Positions 45,146 through 57,800 of a DNA stretch of 64,000 bases are shown piece after piece (the stretch's first letter is position 1; every line of letters begins with the position of its first letter). The stretch is from positions 47,423,370 through 47,487,369 of the forward strand of contig NC_061866.1 in NCBI RefSeq assembly GCF_907164915.1. The letters run 5' to 3'. The notes beneath the pieces are model-generated. The model saw nothing but the letters and a program-made list of their open reading frames with translations, was not told the DNA's origin and did no database searches. This DNA comes from Impatiens glandulifera (taxonomy: Eukaryota; Streptophyta; Magnoliopsida; Ericales; Balsaminaceae). The translations under genes were made by a program, and so were the position numbers.

Positions 45146-47955
45146 ACTTTTTTTTTCAGATCTAATCTCCGACATCGTCATGATAATGACATTACATTAT
45201 GAATAATCATTAACGACTTACTTTCGATGTTAAAAATTTTCCGATTTTTTTTCCAACCAGATAATCCACCAGAAAATTATAATGATAGAGACCCATCTTC
45301 TAAGTCTCGCATTTTTAGTCGCCTCAATCAATGTCTCTCAATAGTCACTAACAGTTTTCGGCATAACCCATTGTATTTCAGTCAAATTCCACAAAAGACT
45401 CCATATACTTGCAATAACGTGACAATGTAAAAGTAAATGTGAAGTTGTCTCAACCTCTTTGTAGCATATACAACAATTACTCACAATAATTATGCATACA
45501 TCTATCGTCAGTGGGATTCCACCGTGAATAAAACTAAAAAAAAAAAGATATTGGTAGGCATCTTAGGCAGTTAGACTCCCATAAATTTTTCCAACAAAGA
45601 TCAATCTGACTAACTTTATTGAACAAAATGTAACAATGTCCCACATAAAAGTTATTCAAATCACGCCACTGCATATAATCCCGAAAAAATGGGTTTAACC
45701 CCTCATTTCTAACCATGAACAAAAGTCTATCATTGAACATGTTTTTCTCACTATTCAATCTTCTTCTATATCTGATACAGTTAGCAAAAGCACTAGACTG
45801 AATGTCAAACATATCTTTGACCGATGAATCTCGACAAATAAAAATATAAGCAAGCTCGGGGAAAACCTTTGTCAAACATTTACCACCACACCAATTGTCG
45901 TCCCAAAAACTAATTGAACTTCCATCACCCACAATAAAAATCGAATGTTCCTAATAAACCTTCCACATGACATAAATACCACACCAAATGTTGCAACCCA
46001 CGGGTCTATAAGAATTTTTGGTGAACCAACCAAACTTATCATGACCATATTTACATTTAATCAATTTAGCCAAAATAATATCTTGCTCAAATGCAAATCT
46101 ACTACACCATTTGGATAATAAGACTTTATTAAAAGAAACAAGATCGCAAATTCTCAAACCTCCTACTCTTTTATTAATTTAACCTTATCTCAACTCACTA
46201 AATGAGAAAATAAGGAATTAGACGATCCCTTAAAATTTACACATAATTCTCTCCATCTTCACGACCACAGATTTTGGAAGACAAATAAAGACATAATATA
46301 AGTTGATATTGAAAAATGAACGCTCTTGATAAGAACTAAACGACCTCCCTTAAAAATCATCTTACTTTTCCATATGAGAAACTTCATCTCCATCTTACTA
46401 ATGATCGGGTCCAAAAAAGCTTTGGAGCTAGGTTTAGCCCATAGAGGGAACCTGAGATACGTAAACGGAAAAGTTCCAATTTTAAATCATAGAATACATG
46501 TCAATCTAATCTTTCTCCTAGACGAAACTGAATTACAGAAGAAGATACTAGACTTACCGAAATTAACACGTAGTCTCGGACACACTTCAAATAACCAAAA
46601 AATATCACGAAGGTGCTTGATATTTCTCTTATTAGCCTGAATCATTCAAAGAGTGTTATATACAAATAATAAATGAGACATAGAGAACATAAATCGTCTC
46701 GCACTGTACTCCACCTCACAAAACAAACCTAAATTCTCAGCAAACGATATCATTCTAGAGAGGTCTTCCATGACAATAACAAATAAGAAAGGGGAAAGAG
46801 GGTCCCTTTGTCTTAAACCCCTTGAACTTTCAAAGAAACCATGAGAACTCCCATTTACGAAAACAGATAATTTCGCAGTTAATACGCAAAATATAATCCA
46901 TCCAATCCATTTATCCTCATGCCCATAATATAAAAAATGACTCCTAATTAAAATGATCATTTGCTTTCTCGATATTGAGTTTGACAAAAAACACATTTAT
47001 CGCCTCTAGAGTTAGCCAAATCAATACACTCATTGACGATTAGTGCCGTATCAAAAATTTGACGGCTTTTGATAAAAGCCATCTGTTTGTCATAGATAAT
47101 TGTACCTAAAATTCTACGCATTTTGTTTGCCAAACATTTCGAGATAATTTTATAAAATGATGTAACCAAACTGATGGGTCATAAATTATTCACGTCGATA
47201 GTACTGACTGCCTTACGAATTAGGACAATGTATAATTCCAACTTTTTCAAAAGATGAATATATGTAAAAGTGATTCATAACTGTCATAACATCAGCCTTA
47301 AGGAACTCCCAAGCCTTTAAAAAAAATATCACCGTCGCTTCCACAATTCATTATTGCCGCCTCCATCTTCTCGATAAAGCAAGGAGCTTCCAACATACAC
47401 TTCTCATTTGCATTTATAGATGCACAACTGATGTTATTTAGCTTTGATCTAACCCTAAATAGTTTTGAAACAAATATTTGTAAAATTGAAAAAATACTAT
47501 AAGATATAGTTGGTCAATGGATATCGAGTTAATAACGTTATTTCTCGCTTGTATTTTAGAAATGCCATGAAAACACTTGGTGTTCTTATCACATTCCCGC
47601 AACCAAATCTCTCTACTACGTTGTCTCACCCAAATTTCCTCCTCTTTACATAGTTCAATCAACTCGCTCACTAGATGAATTAGTGTAGAAATTTGCGTAA
47701 TGGAGATCACGAACTTTCTACGCACCATCAATTAATAAAATTTCACGACTTAGAACCTCAATCTTGGAGCAAAATAATGCACGATCTCCCACAAACCAAC
47801 TTTTTAGCATCTTTCATAGATTTTTAAACTTAATAAATAGTCTAGAGGATGGGGTGCTAAACATGACCTCCCTCACCCACCCTTCCACATTCGAGATAAA
47901 ACCATCTCTAGTCAACCACTTATTCTTGAATTTGAAAGGTCGACTAGTTGAAACC
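45146..47955 (-). pseudogene. Decayed LINE (non-LTR retrotransposon), RT and zinc-binding region
   Basis: Broken minus-strand frames in order from 47955 downward show the pre-RT linker (WLTRDGFISNVEGWV), RT motifs (VTSFYKIISKCLANKMRR, DKQMAFIKSRQIFDTALIVN, then SVFVNGSSHGFFESSRGLRQ and RDPLSPFLFVIVMEDLSRM), downstream RT/RH linker (RICDLVSFNKVLLSKWCSRF), GDGSSISFWDDNWCGG, and a zf-RVT-like CHVI region near 45400. A T run near 45150 may be the poly-A tail. Several stops and frameshifts exist and the 5' part (endonuclease) is absent. The Gly of the usual RQGDPLSP motif is replaced (RQRDPLSP). Confidence 0.85.
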
Positions 47956-47959
47956 ACCT

Positions 47960-48645
47960 TTCAGTTGCTTCTCCATTTTTCTTCATTCGTGAAATTCATT
48001 CATCACGTGTGAGCAATATGTGCTCCTCCTCTTGGTCTCTATAGCCATGAAGTCTCTCCTCTTGGACTTTGAGACGACCGACGATCTCCTCGATGGTCAT
48101 ATTCTTGAGGTCACCGCCAAATTGCTTGATTGCGGTAACGATCTGCATGTATGTTTATGGTACGACTCTAAGGAATTTCTTGACGACGGAGATCTCTTCC
48201 ACCTCCTCTCCCAACGAGCGGATACTAGTCACGATGGATGTCAATTTAATGGAGAAATCATCCACTGATTTCCCATTCTTCATGAGAATCGCCTCAAAGT
48301 GTGTCTTCAAGGTTTGCACTTTTGCCTCATTAACTCTCCACTCCAACCTGCATTATTTTTAGCGTCTCCCACGCTATATTGACAGAATCCTTCTTGGCCA
48401 CCATGAGAAGGACATCCTTAGGGAGCGCATGATAGATGGCGACAAGAGTCATTCTATCATTCTGTCCGTCGACCTCGTCGAGCATCACGACTTCCCACAC
48501 TCCTTGTGCTTGTAAGTTTATCCAGCATCTTCAATGCCCACACCGAGTAATTACTCTTCGTGATTAATAGACATGAGAGCGTCACATTCCCTTCTCTCCC
48601 AATCTTTATTGCCGCCGCATCTCTGGTTGATCTTGTCGACGACAT
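47960..48645 (-). pseudogene. Copia gag (UBN2-type) fragment
   Basis: Minus-strand frames read as a Copia gag: NYSVWALKM near the start, then VNEAKVQTLKTHFEAILMKN and SVDDFSIKLTSIVTSIRSLG and EEVEEISVVKKFLR. Frameshifts break it at least twice. The gag ATG at 48645 directly abuts a kinase-exon remnant instead of an LTR, so a rearrangement removed the 5' LTR. The other end runs into the LINE at about 47955. Confidence 0.8.
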
Positions 48646-48654
48646 GTTCTTCAG

Positions 48655-49275
48655 ATAGGATATGCATTAGATGCTAGAGGAGTAATCCCAAATGAGTTAT
48701 GGATTCTTATCTTCCTCAACAAGTAAATTTAGTTGAGTTGAGCAATGTCCTTAAGTTGAGATACCCACAGTAGATTTAAACTCGTAGACTAGTATAATCT
48801 TTTTTTTATTATTATTTTTGTTTGGATTTGCAAAATGATGCATAATGCTGACAAAAATTACTCTAAGTCCTCTTTCCCCATCTATTGGCATTTGACAATC
48901 TGACTCGTTTTGCGCAGTACTGGTAAGGTACATTTTTGTGTTTTTATTTTCCTTACATTATGAATAGTTTATCATAGTATACTTCTTTTCTTTTTTAAGG
49001 TTCCATAAATCTCTTCTCAGGTCTCTTGGTGTGAATGCATTGTCTAGGGAGATACCAAATGAACTAGGAAATCTCAATGATTTAAGATCCCTGTATGTTT
49101 TTCGCATCTCCTTTTTCCAGAGTGATATTAGACCCTAAAACCTTTCTTAAGAGAATATATTAATGTAGAACTACATATACTCGCACCTATAAAAAAACTG
49201 AGTCAGATAATGGAAACATTCCAGTTTCTTAATTACTGTTGTATAGTATATTTGACTGGATATCATGCATATGGT
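48655..49275 (+). pseudogene. Remnant of a third receptor kinase copy (LRR exons 3-5)
   Basis: Exon-3-like (48655-48722), exon-4-like (about 48851-48926) and exon-5-like (49021-49092, still open) segments align with kinase 1 and keep intron sequence between them. Frameshifts break the first two. Retained introns mean a DNA-level duplication, not a retrocopy. Intron 5 homology continues to about 49275 (GGATATCATGCATATGG). Confidence 0.8.
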
Positions 49276-49380
49276 CTCTAACCTGTTTATAAAGCTGAAT
49301 AGATGAGAATCTAAATGAGTCAAGTTTTAATAGTGAAGTGACTTGTTCTGTTTTTCCTTCCCTTCCCTTCCCTTCGTGTA

Positions 49381-50090
49381 ATTTTTTTTTTGGAAAACAG
49401 CTTAGTGTTATTTTATTACAAAACCAAAAAGTGGGAGAATAATTCGAGAGTTAAAATCAAACCTAAACAAGCTAGTTTTGACAAAGAAATAAACAACAAA
49501 CCGAAATTACAAATAACAAAGAAATTTAGAACAAACAAAAATGCCTATTTTGAATCTGATTTTGCTAGTGACTATTTCATAAGAGATATTTCATCTTTGG
49601 TTTAAGCTCTAATTTTCTTTATTTGTCTAAATTCCTCTACAAATATGAATTAGTGCATTCCCGTCTGTAATTAAATATTTTTAGACTTTCTCTAGTCATT
49701 TGCGCATTATACTATAAATTCTTGTATTTCCTTCTCTCCATATATTGTAGATCAGTGCTTCATAAAAGCATTTCAACAAAATTTGTGTAGAAGTTGTCTC
49801 TCTTCCCTTTTATTATTATCATTTTTTTTTTTATCTCATTCCATGTTCTTAGAAGTTAGAGATATTTATATTTTTTGCAATATTAGACCAAAATATAGAT
49901 ACAAATGAGCATTTCTCAAATAAATGATTTATATTTTTCTCATTTCCAATACAGATTAAACAATTATCATAAGGTATATTCATATATTTTCGAATTCTAT
50001 CACGTGTCGTCAGTCTCTTTCTATAAATCAGCAAAATAATGAATTGGTGTCGAAGAATTATCTTTAAGATCATACCACTTTATGCAGAGA
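49381..50090 (-). pseudogene. 5'-truncated LINE 3' end
   Basis: The minus-strand frame at 49849-50073 reads RKRLTTRDRIRKYMNIPYDN followed by CLICIGNEKNINHLFEKCSF, the zf-RVT domain of plant LINEs. A T run at 49381-49391 is the likely poly-A tail of the minus-strand element. The rest is decayed. Confidence 0.7.
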
Positions 50091-50805
50091 CTCCCCAACG
50101 ACCCCCATCTGGTAATTGATCGTGTACAAAATTATGCCCACCTGATAATTGATCGTCAGATCGTGTACAAAATTATAGAGAAATATATAAATGTAAAAGG
50201 TTAAAGAAAGAAAATTAAAAAAATTAATTTGAGAAAAAAAATTATACATATAAAGTTATAAAGAAAACATGTTCACCATACACAATTTGTTTTGAGACAT
50301 TTCTTTTTTAACTAAATTCATATGATTCATATGGTAAAATTCCAATTTAGTCTTTTTTTGGTTAGGCCTCCTATATATATTTATATATTTTGTATCATTA
50401 ATATTAATTTTTTTTTTTTTTTTTTTAAGATGGAAAGCTAGTGTAAAAAGAGAAATTACTTATTTTATTAATTAAAAAACTAAAATAGGTATATTTTCAT
50501 ATTATTATATTTTTATTTTATTATACATTAATACATTTGTAACTCTTTTTAAAAAAAAAAAAAATAGAATTTTCGCTCACTTAAAATCACAACTATTCAT
50601 TGTCTTTTAAATAAGACCACATATATATATATATATATATAAAAAGATGAAAAGCAGCAAATATTAAATTAGTCAATGAGGAAAAGTCACAATTCCTCCT
50701 CTGAGCTGAAAAGGAGCATCGAGCTCACGACGGCGGCCAATAAAGGACGTCGGAGTAGCTAATACATACATTTGATCTATCTAGTAGTGTTAAAAGTAAG
50801 AATTG
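50091..50805 (+). promoter_or_regulatory. Upstream region and 5' leader of receptor kinase 2
   Basis: A short direct repeat (TAATTGATCGT, GTGTACAAAATTAT) lies at 50113-50176, T-rich tracts at 50409 and 50551, and a TA microsatellite at 50622-50642. From about 50640 it matches the leader of kinase 1, including the AGTCAA W-box-type core near 50673. Confidence 0.45.
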
Positions 50806-51772
50806 ATGGCGAGATCTCCAATAATTCATAATCCATTTCGCCTCTTGCTCTTCTTCTTCTTATTATTCTTCGGAATTGCTCGAGCTCAGAATCGAACTTC
50901 AAAAGCTACTACAGATCCTTCTGAAGGTAATTATTTCTCTCTCTCTCTAAATAGTTTTGATTCTAATCATCCAGTTCAATTATCTCGAAAAAGTATGACG
51001 GTGGAATCGTCAGATTTATTGCATAATTTTCTAATTCACGTTTAGGAGTTTATTAAAAAGTATTCGGATACATAAGAATAAATTGATATTTAAGTCGGAT
51101 CGTGGATTGACTCGCTCATAAATATTTTTACCGTAATATTTTTTTCACAGTTTTATATATTATTACTCATGTATTTGCAAAGACATAGAGTAGTTTGTTT
51201 AAAATCAAAATAAATCATATTTATAAAATATTTTATTTTTATTTTAACAATAAAAAATTAAAATTTAATAGTGGATCCAATTGTCATGGAGTATTTGGGG
51301 GATATAACTAATTTTCATTAAATTATACCAATTAGCATTTAGCCACGATTAATAATATAAAAAATCGTGAAAAAAAATTACGGATAACATTTTTAATTTT
51401 ATTTTTAATCGTTTTAAGTTTATGGGTGGGTCAACCCACAATCCGACCCAAGTATCCATTTACTCAACATCATTATATATATATATATATATATATTAGT
51501 TAGTTAAAAAATTGAATTTATATTAATGTTAAAACGTTCAGCGTTCATCAAATTTAGTGTAGAATTTAAAAATATAAAGTCTTTGTAGCCTAGTTGGTAA
51601 AATGTTGTACTTGTTTTTGTTAGGTTGCAAGTTCGAAACATACCTCTTAACATTTTTTTATTTTATTTTTAACCGTTTTAAATTTAAAGGCGGGTCAACC
51701 TACAATCCGACCCAAGTATCCAAATAACCACAGCTCTCGACTCGACAATCCGGACACTTTAAAATCAAGAAT

Positions 51773-51845
<73 letters not shown>

Positions 51846-54800
51846 TTAGTTAGTTAAAAAGTTGAACTTATATTAATATTAAAACGTCCCGCGTTTATCA
51901 AATTTGGTGTTGAATTTAAAATATAAAGTCTTTGTAACCTAGTTGGTTAAAGAGTTGTATTTGTTTTGTTAGGTTGCAAGTTCGAAACATACATCTAGCA
52001 TTTTTAATTTTATTTTTAATCGTTTTAAATTTAAAGACGGGTCAACCCACAATCCGACCCAAGTATCCAAATTAACCACAACTCTCGACCCGACAATCCA
52101 GACACTTTAAAAATTAAGTATCATTATATATATATATATATTAGATTTTGTTTTAGAGATGGTAATGCAGTTAATTTATTATTTATAAATAATTAATTTA
52201 TCATTCAATTTTCTAAATAATTCTTAGTTTCAATTAAAGTTTTGATCTATTTGGTAATTAATAATTAATTTAATTATATTATTTTTTTTATTTATTTATT
52301 AATGTTACATCAGAGAAAGAATCACTTTGACAATATATTATTAATTAAAAAAAAATTTATAAAGAGTAAAGAGAAATTTTTATTCGTATCAAAGTAGTAA
52401 GTCATTTCCAACTTATTCCTTTTTCAAAATTTCTGACCGAGTCATTCTTCAAAATAAAATTTGTAAAATTATATTGGTCGAGCAAATAAACTAATGTATT
52501 ACTTGAGTTTTCAATGTGATTATTTAAAAAATAATATATAAATAGAAAAAAAAAAGAAAAGTAAATTAGAAATTGATTAATTTACAAATTTTAAATTTAG
52601 GATTTTCTTTTTTCAGTTGCTGTCTTGAACACCATATTCCAACAATGGGGAATATCATTTCCGTCGACGGGCGGTCAATGGAACGTAATCGGAGACCCAT
52701 GCACTGGAGTTGCCACCGATTCAAGCTCCCTCTTCAATAATCCATCGTACAATCCAGGCATCAAATGCGACTGTACCTTCAACAACAACGCTACTTGTCA
52801 TATTACTCAATTGTTAGTTCCCCCTCCACTTTTCTTCGCGCCATTTTGCTCTATCTTTTGATGATCGTATTGGCAATCGTTACTCTATTTCAGTTCAATT
52901 GTGATTCTCTAAGACTTCTAGCTAGCTAATTGTATGTTTGTCACTTTGTCTTCAAATAATCCTTTAATTTTGTTTTACTTAAACTAGTTACACAATAAGC
53001 ATCTGCAGAAGATTCTAATCCTTTTTCAATTCTTATTTTTCATAATCTTAAGCACTTTTGTTGTTGTTATTTTATTTTTCTAAGAATCTTTATTCTAAAT
53101 GTCAATCACAGAAGAGTAAATGCAGTAAATGCTGCAGGAACAATCCCAGATGCGTTATGGACTCTTACTTTCCTCACTTTCTTGTAAGTCTTTTCATTGT
53201 TGAACTAATTTTTTTTAGCAGAATCCATTTTATTATTATTATTTTGGTTTGATTGGATTTGCAAAATGATCCATAATGCTGAAATACATTTTTATCTGTG
53301 GCAGGGACATTGCGCAGAATATACTCTCAGGTCCTATTTCCCCAGCTATTGGAAATCTGACTCGAATGCAGTACATGTAAGATGCATTTTTCGGTTTTAT
53401 CTCCCTTACATGATGAATAGTTTTTATCCTAATACACTTCTTTTCTGTGTTTGACGGTTCCATAAATCTTTTCTCAGGTCACTTGGTATTAATGCATTTA
53501 CTGGGGAGATACCAAAGGAACTAGGATTGCTTACAGATTTAAGATTATTGTATGTTTTTTTTCCGTCTATTTCCAAAGTGATATTGGACAGATTTTCTTC
53601 TCTTAAAGTATTATACTAATGTAGAACTACCGATACTGTAACCTATAAAAAGGCCAAGGAGCGATATGATAGAAATATTCCATTTTCTTAATCTGTTATA
53701 GAGTTGGCCGGATACCATGCATATGTTCTCTTAAAGAGATTATACCAAGGAACGTGATGATGGAAATATTCCATTTTCTTAATTACTGTTATACAGTTTG
53801 CCGGATACCATGCATATGGTCTCATATAGAGCACATGGCTATCCATATATATCTCTGTTATCCAACTTATCTAGTGTGGATCATCAAATACTTTAATTTC
53901 TTTCAATCACACAACAAATTAAGCAGTTTGTATTCCACTGTCTTATTTCTTCTTTACTCTGTTTTTTACTTTTGAGGAAGTTCTAATCTAAGTATATATG
54001 ATGCATTTAATAATTTACAATTGTCTTCCCTGATCATTCAGGTATTTTTCTTCAAATAAATTCTCTGGTCCATTGCCATCTACAATTGGTAACTTACAGA
54101 AATTAGAACAATTGTAAGTGTTACATATCAATGTTATTTTCTTTCTTTATTTGTTAGGGTAGTCATATTTTATTGGAACACTTCTGATTCTAGTTGGAGG
54201 TAGATGTACTTGGTGAATTGTATAACACATGGTATCCTAGAACAAATGTGTTTTAAACTGGAAAATTTTCATGCCTATCACCTTATGTACATCTTTCATG
54301 CTGATGATATTATTACTCATGTCCTAACACATGATTGCACTAAGCAATATTGAGCACATATATCTCCTGTTAGAGACAGTTTTTATCTCTACCCTAACCA
54401 ATTTAGTTACTTTTTTTGAAATAATGATTATTTCATAAATGTCATTCCGGAAACGACAAATAGGAAAGACAACAAGAAAACATAACAGAAAAAGTAGGTA
54501 AAGGAAAAAGTTGAATGGGTGACAAAATCCACCCAAAGAAAAAGAAGCAGGAGACAAAAGATAAGGTGAAAAAAGAGATCTACTCATATCTATAGGATTT
54601 TAAGCTCATCAAGAATATCCATAATATGTCTCCTGCATACAAAACTAAAGTTCCCTTGTTAACCTCAACCATAGTGCTGAAGATTGAACTTTTCAGTTTT
54701 TTCTGGGAAGATTGACAAACTAATGTCTAGGTCACTTAATTTGTATGTACTAATATCCCTTTAGAAAAAAAGGGAGAGCTACTTTGCATTCCAGTTGCTC

Positions 54801-57800
54801 TCTGGATATTTTCTACCTGTTGTCCATTTTGTTGTTGATCCTTCTTTGTAAAAAGTGCACTGTTTTCTTCATTATAAGAACACATGTCGTTGATGAACAT
54901 CGCACACCTTGACAGGTATATGGATAGTTGTGGAGCTAGTGGTCCTATACCTGCAAGTTTTGCTGCTCTACAGAATCTGCATACTGTGTAAGAGCTCTCA
55001 AGACCATTTGTTTATTTATTTTTTCCTTTATGGGATTCTATAACACAAACCACCTGAAATTCTTACTGAGTAACATTTGGCCCTTGCAGGTGGGCATCAG
55101 ATAATAACTTCACAGGCAACATACCTGATTTCATTGGGGGTTGGACTAAGTTAACAGAATTGTAAGCATACCAAGTTTTCTCTTCTATGCATTGAAATAA
55201 TGGTGTTCTATCTCTTTATCTCATTCTTGAACTTCAACATCTACTGCTATCTTCTATAGTTCAGATGTGGCTGAACGTTTGCCATTATAAATGATGGTAC
55301 TCAGTCAAAGATAATTATTTTGCAGGAGGTTTCAGGGGAATTCTTTCCAGGGTCCAATTCCATCAACATTTTCCAAATTAACCTTGATGGAGAGCTTGTG
55401 AGTTTTTACAGCTATGTGTGCCTTTCATTTTGTAATAAAGTATTTATCTTCTAAAGAATATCTTTACTATTTGCAGACGAATAAGTGACTTATCCACGGG
55501 GAGCTCACAACTAACTTTTATCCAGAACATGACTTCTCTGAAAACCTTGTAAGGAACTGTAGCTTATTAAATTGTCGAAGTTTCATTTCCTTCTCTAATA
55601 TAGAGGTGTATCTTTGCAGAATTCTGAGAAACAACAATATTTCAGGATCTATACCAAGCTTTATGGGAGGGTTTTTAAGTTTGTCAACTCTGTAAGATGT
55701 CTTCTTATCTTTTAAATACTGTTAAGACCATTCTTTTTCTCATAATTTTCTAGCACATATTCCCATCTCTAACATGGATACCTGTCTCAATTTTGCAGCG
55801 ATCTGAGTTTCAATAACTTAACCGGAGGGATTCCAGAAGCAGTGTTCAACTTGAGCTCTCTCTCCTTCTTGTAATAATCCTCACTTGATCGTTTTTATTT
55901 TAGTCCAACGTTGCTTTCAATGCGATGAAGCCTCTAACAACTTTTTGGTTAGGTATCTTGGGAATAACAAACTGATTGGTTCTGTCCCTTCACAAAAAAG
56001 CCAATCTCTCCTCAATGTGTAAGTACATCTTCAATGAACTTGTACTTGGATCATGTAATATTTTTTTCCATCAGTTAAAGTTCTATCAGTTCAAAAATTC
56101 TTTTGCCACCACTCTTAATATGTTTTATTTTATTTCAAAGATGGCAGTAACTTGTTGATATTTTGGCATCATATATACAAATTTATGCTAGTAATTTGTC
56201 AGTGCCACTTTTTCTTTTGAGTTTAACATTTAGTCACTACTACTTGAAATGAGCCAATGGTAATTTCCTCAGAATTGTAAAAATAGTGTTAGTCTTGTGT
56301 GTCATACTTCTTGTTTCTTTTAGAAACAAACCCACTTCTAAAATCATAAAGTTATGATGTCTAATAGGATTAGGCTTGATTTTTGTTATATAGGCATATA
56401 GGGTGATCACTTGTTACCAACAATACAATCATTTTGTATTAATATGTTGTTGTCTTTCAAATAATTTCCATGATATATGTCACACCTATATATACAATTG
56501 TTGTTAGGATTTATATCTCTCAATTCGACTAGCTTGAAATAATCTGTAAAAATGCAAGTAAGAACACAAGAAGACACAGATTTATAGTGGTTCACTCAAA
56601 TTGAACTACGTCCACTTCAGCCACCACCAGATTTCATTATTAAGAAGAAAAAAGAATACAGAGTTTTTGCCTCACACTTTATCTCTCTAGAATTCTGTAT
56701 TTTCACTTGTAAACCCTTAATAATCACATATTTATAGGGTAAACATTCAGGTAATAAACCTAACTAACTCTTGGTCAGGCCAAAACCAAATACAAACCCA
56801 ATAAACTCTAATTAACAATGTATAGTTTATTATAAGTGTAGGCTTCATAACTCAACAATCTCCCACTTGGAGACTAACTTCATCATCTCTCCTTCGGTAG
56901 TGGTTTTTCATCCGGTGTCTTAACGAAGAAGACCAACTGAAGTTGCACACAAATTAAGTTTCTCATTTGTCACAGTTTTCGTCAACATATCAGCTGGATT
57001 CTCATTTCTGAGAATCTTATCAAAATCTAATACTACATCTTCTAAAGCTGACTGGATGAAATGATAACGAACATGTATATGCTTCGTTCTTCCATGATAA
57101 ACATGATTATTTGTCAAATGAATGGCACTCTGACTGTCGCATCGCAAAACAGTTCCTCGTAGTCTTGACCCAATTCTAGCAAAAAGGATTGTAACTACGT
57201 CATCTACTTAGCAGCCTCTGTCACAGCAACATACTCTGCTTCACAACTAGAAAGAGCAACAATCTTCTGCAATTTTTAGGAATAAAATCAGGTATACAAA
57301 TTAAGCCTATATTCTCCAAACCAAGGGCCGAGCTTAGCTTGGTTAAGGCACACCAAAATAGTGTCTTGTTTAGAATACGAGGTGCTTGTTGCCTTGATGG
57401 AACGTAGTTGAGCATGATGAATTTGTTTTCAATTTTCTCACTCATAAGATGTTTATCAATCTGAACATGTATAGTTTGATTGTGGTGAACATGATTTTGG
57501 GGCAATTGTGATTGCCCACTGATTGTCACTTACAATCTGGGTAGGATCTAGGCTCCAAACTTTAGTTTGTTTAGCACCCTTTTTAAAACCTGTCCGATCA
57601 ACATTTGTTTCCCAATCTTTACTTCTTCCTACACTTTCATGTTTACCTTAAAAAATAGTGATAAATATGGAGTGAAAGTATTGGACTTTAATTAAAGGTA
57701 TTCAGAATGCATTGAAGAAATGTTAGTTACGTGTTAATATACATTTTTCTGGGTTTATTGGCTATGGAAAGATTTCTCACATTTCTATTGCATGCAGAGA

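Noticed and set aside
48020..48362. Plus-strand frames of 82-97 codons
   Set aside because: They are antisense shadows of the Copia gag fragment.
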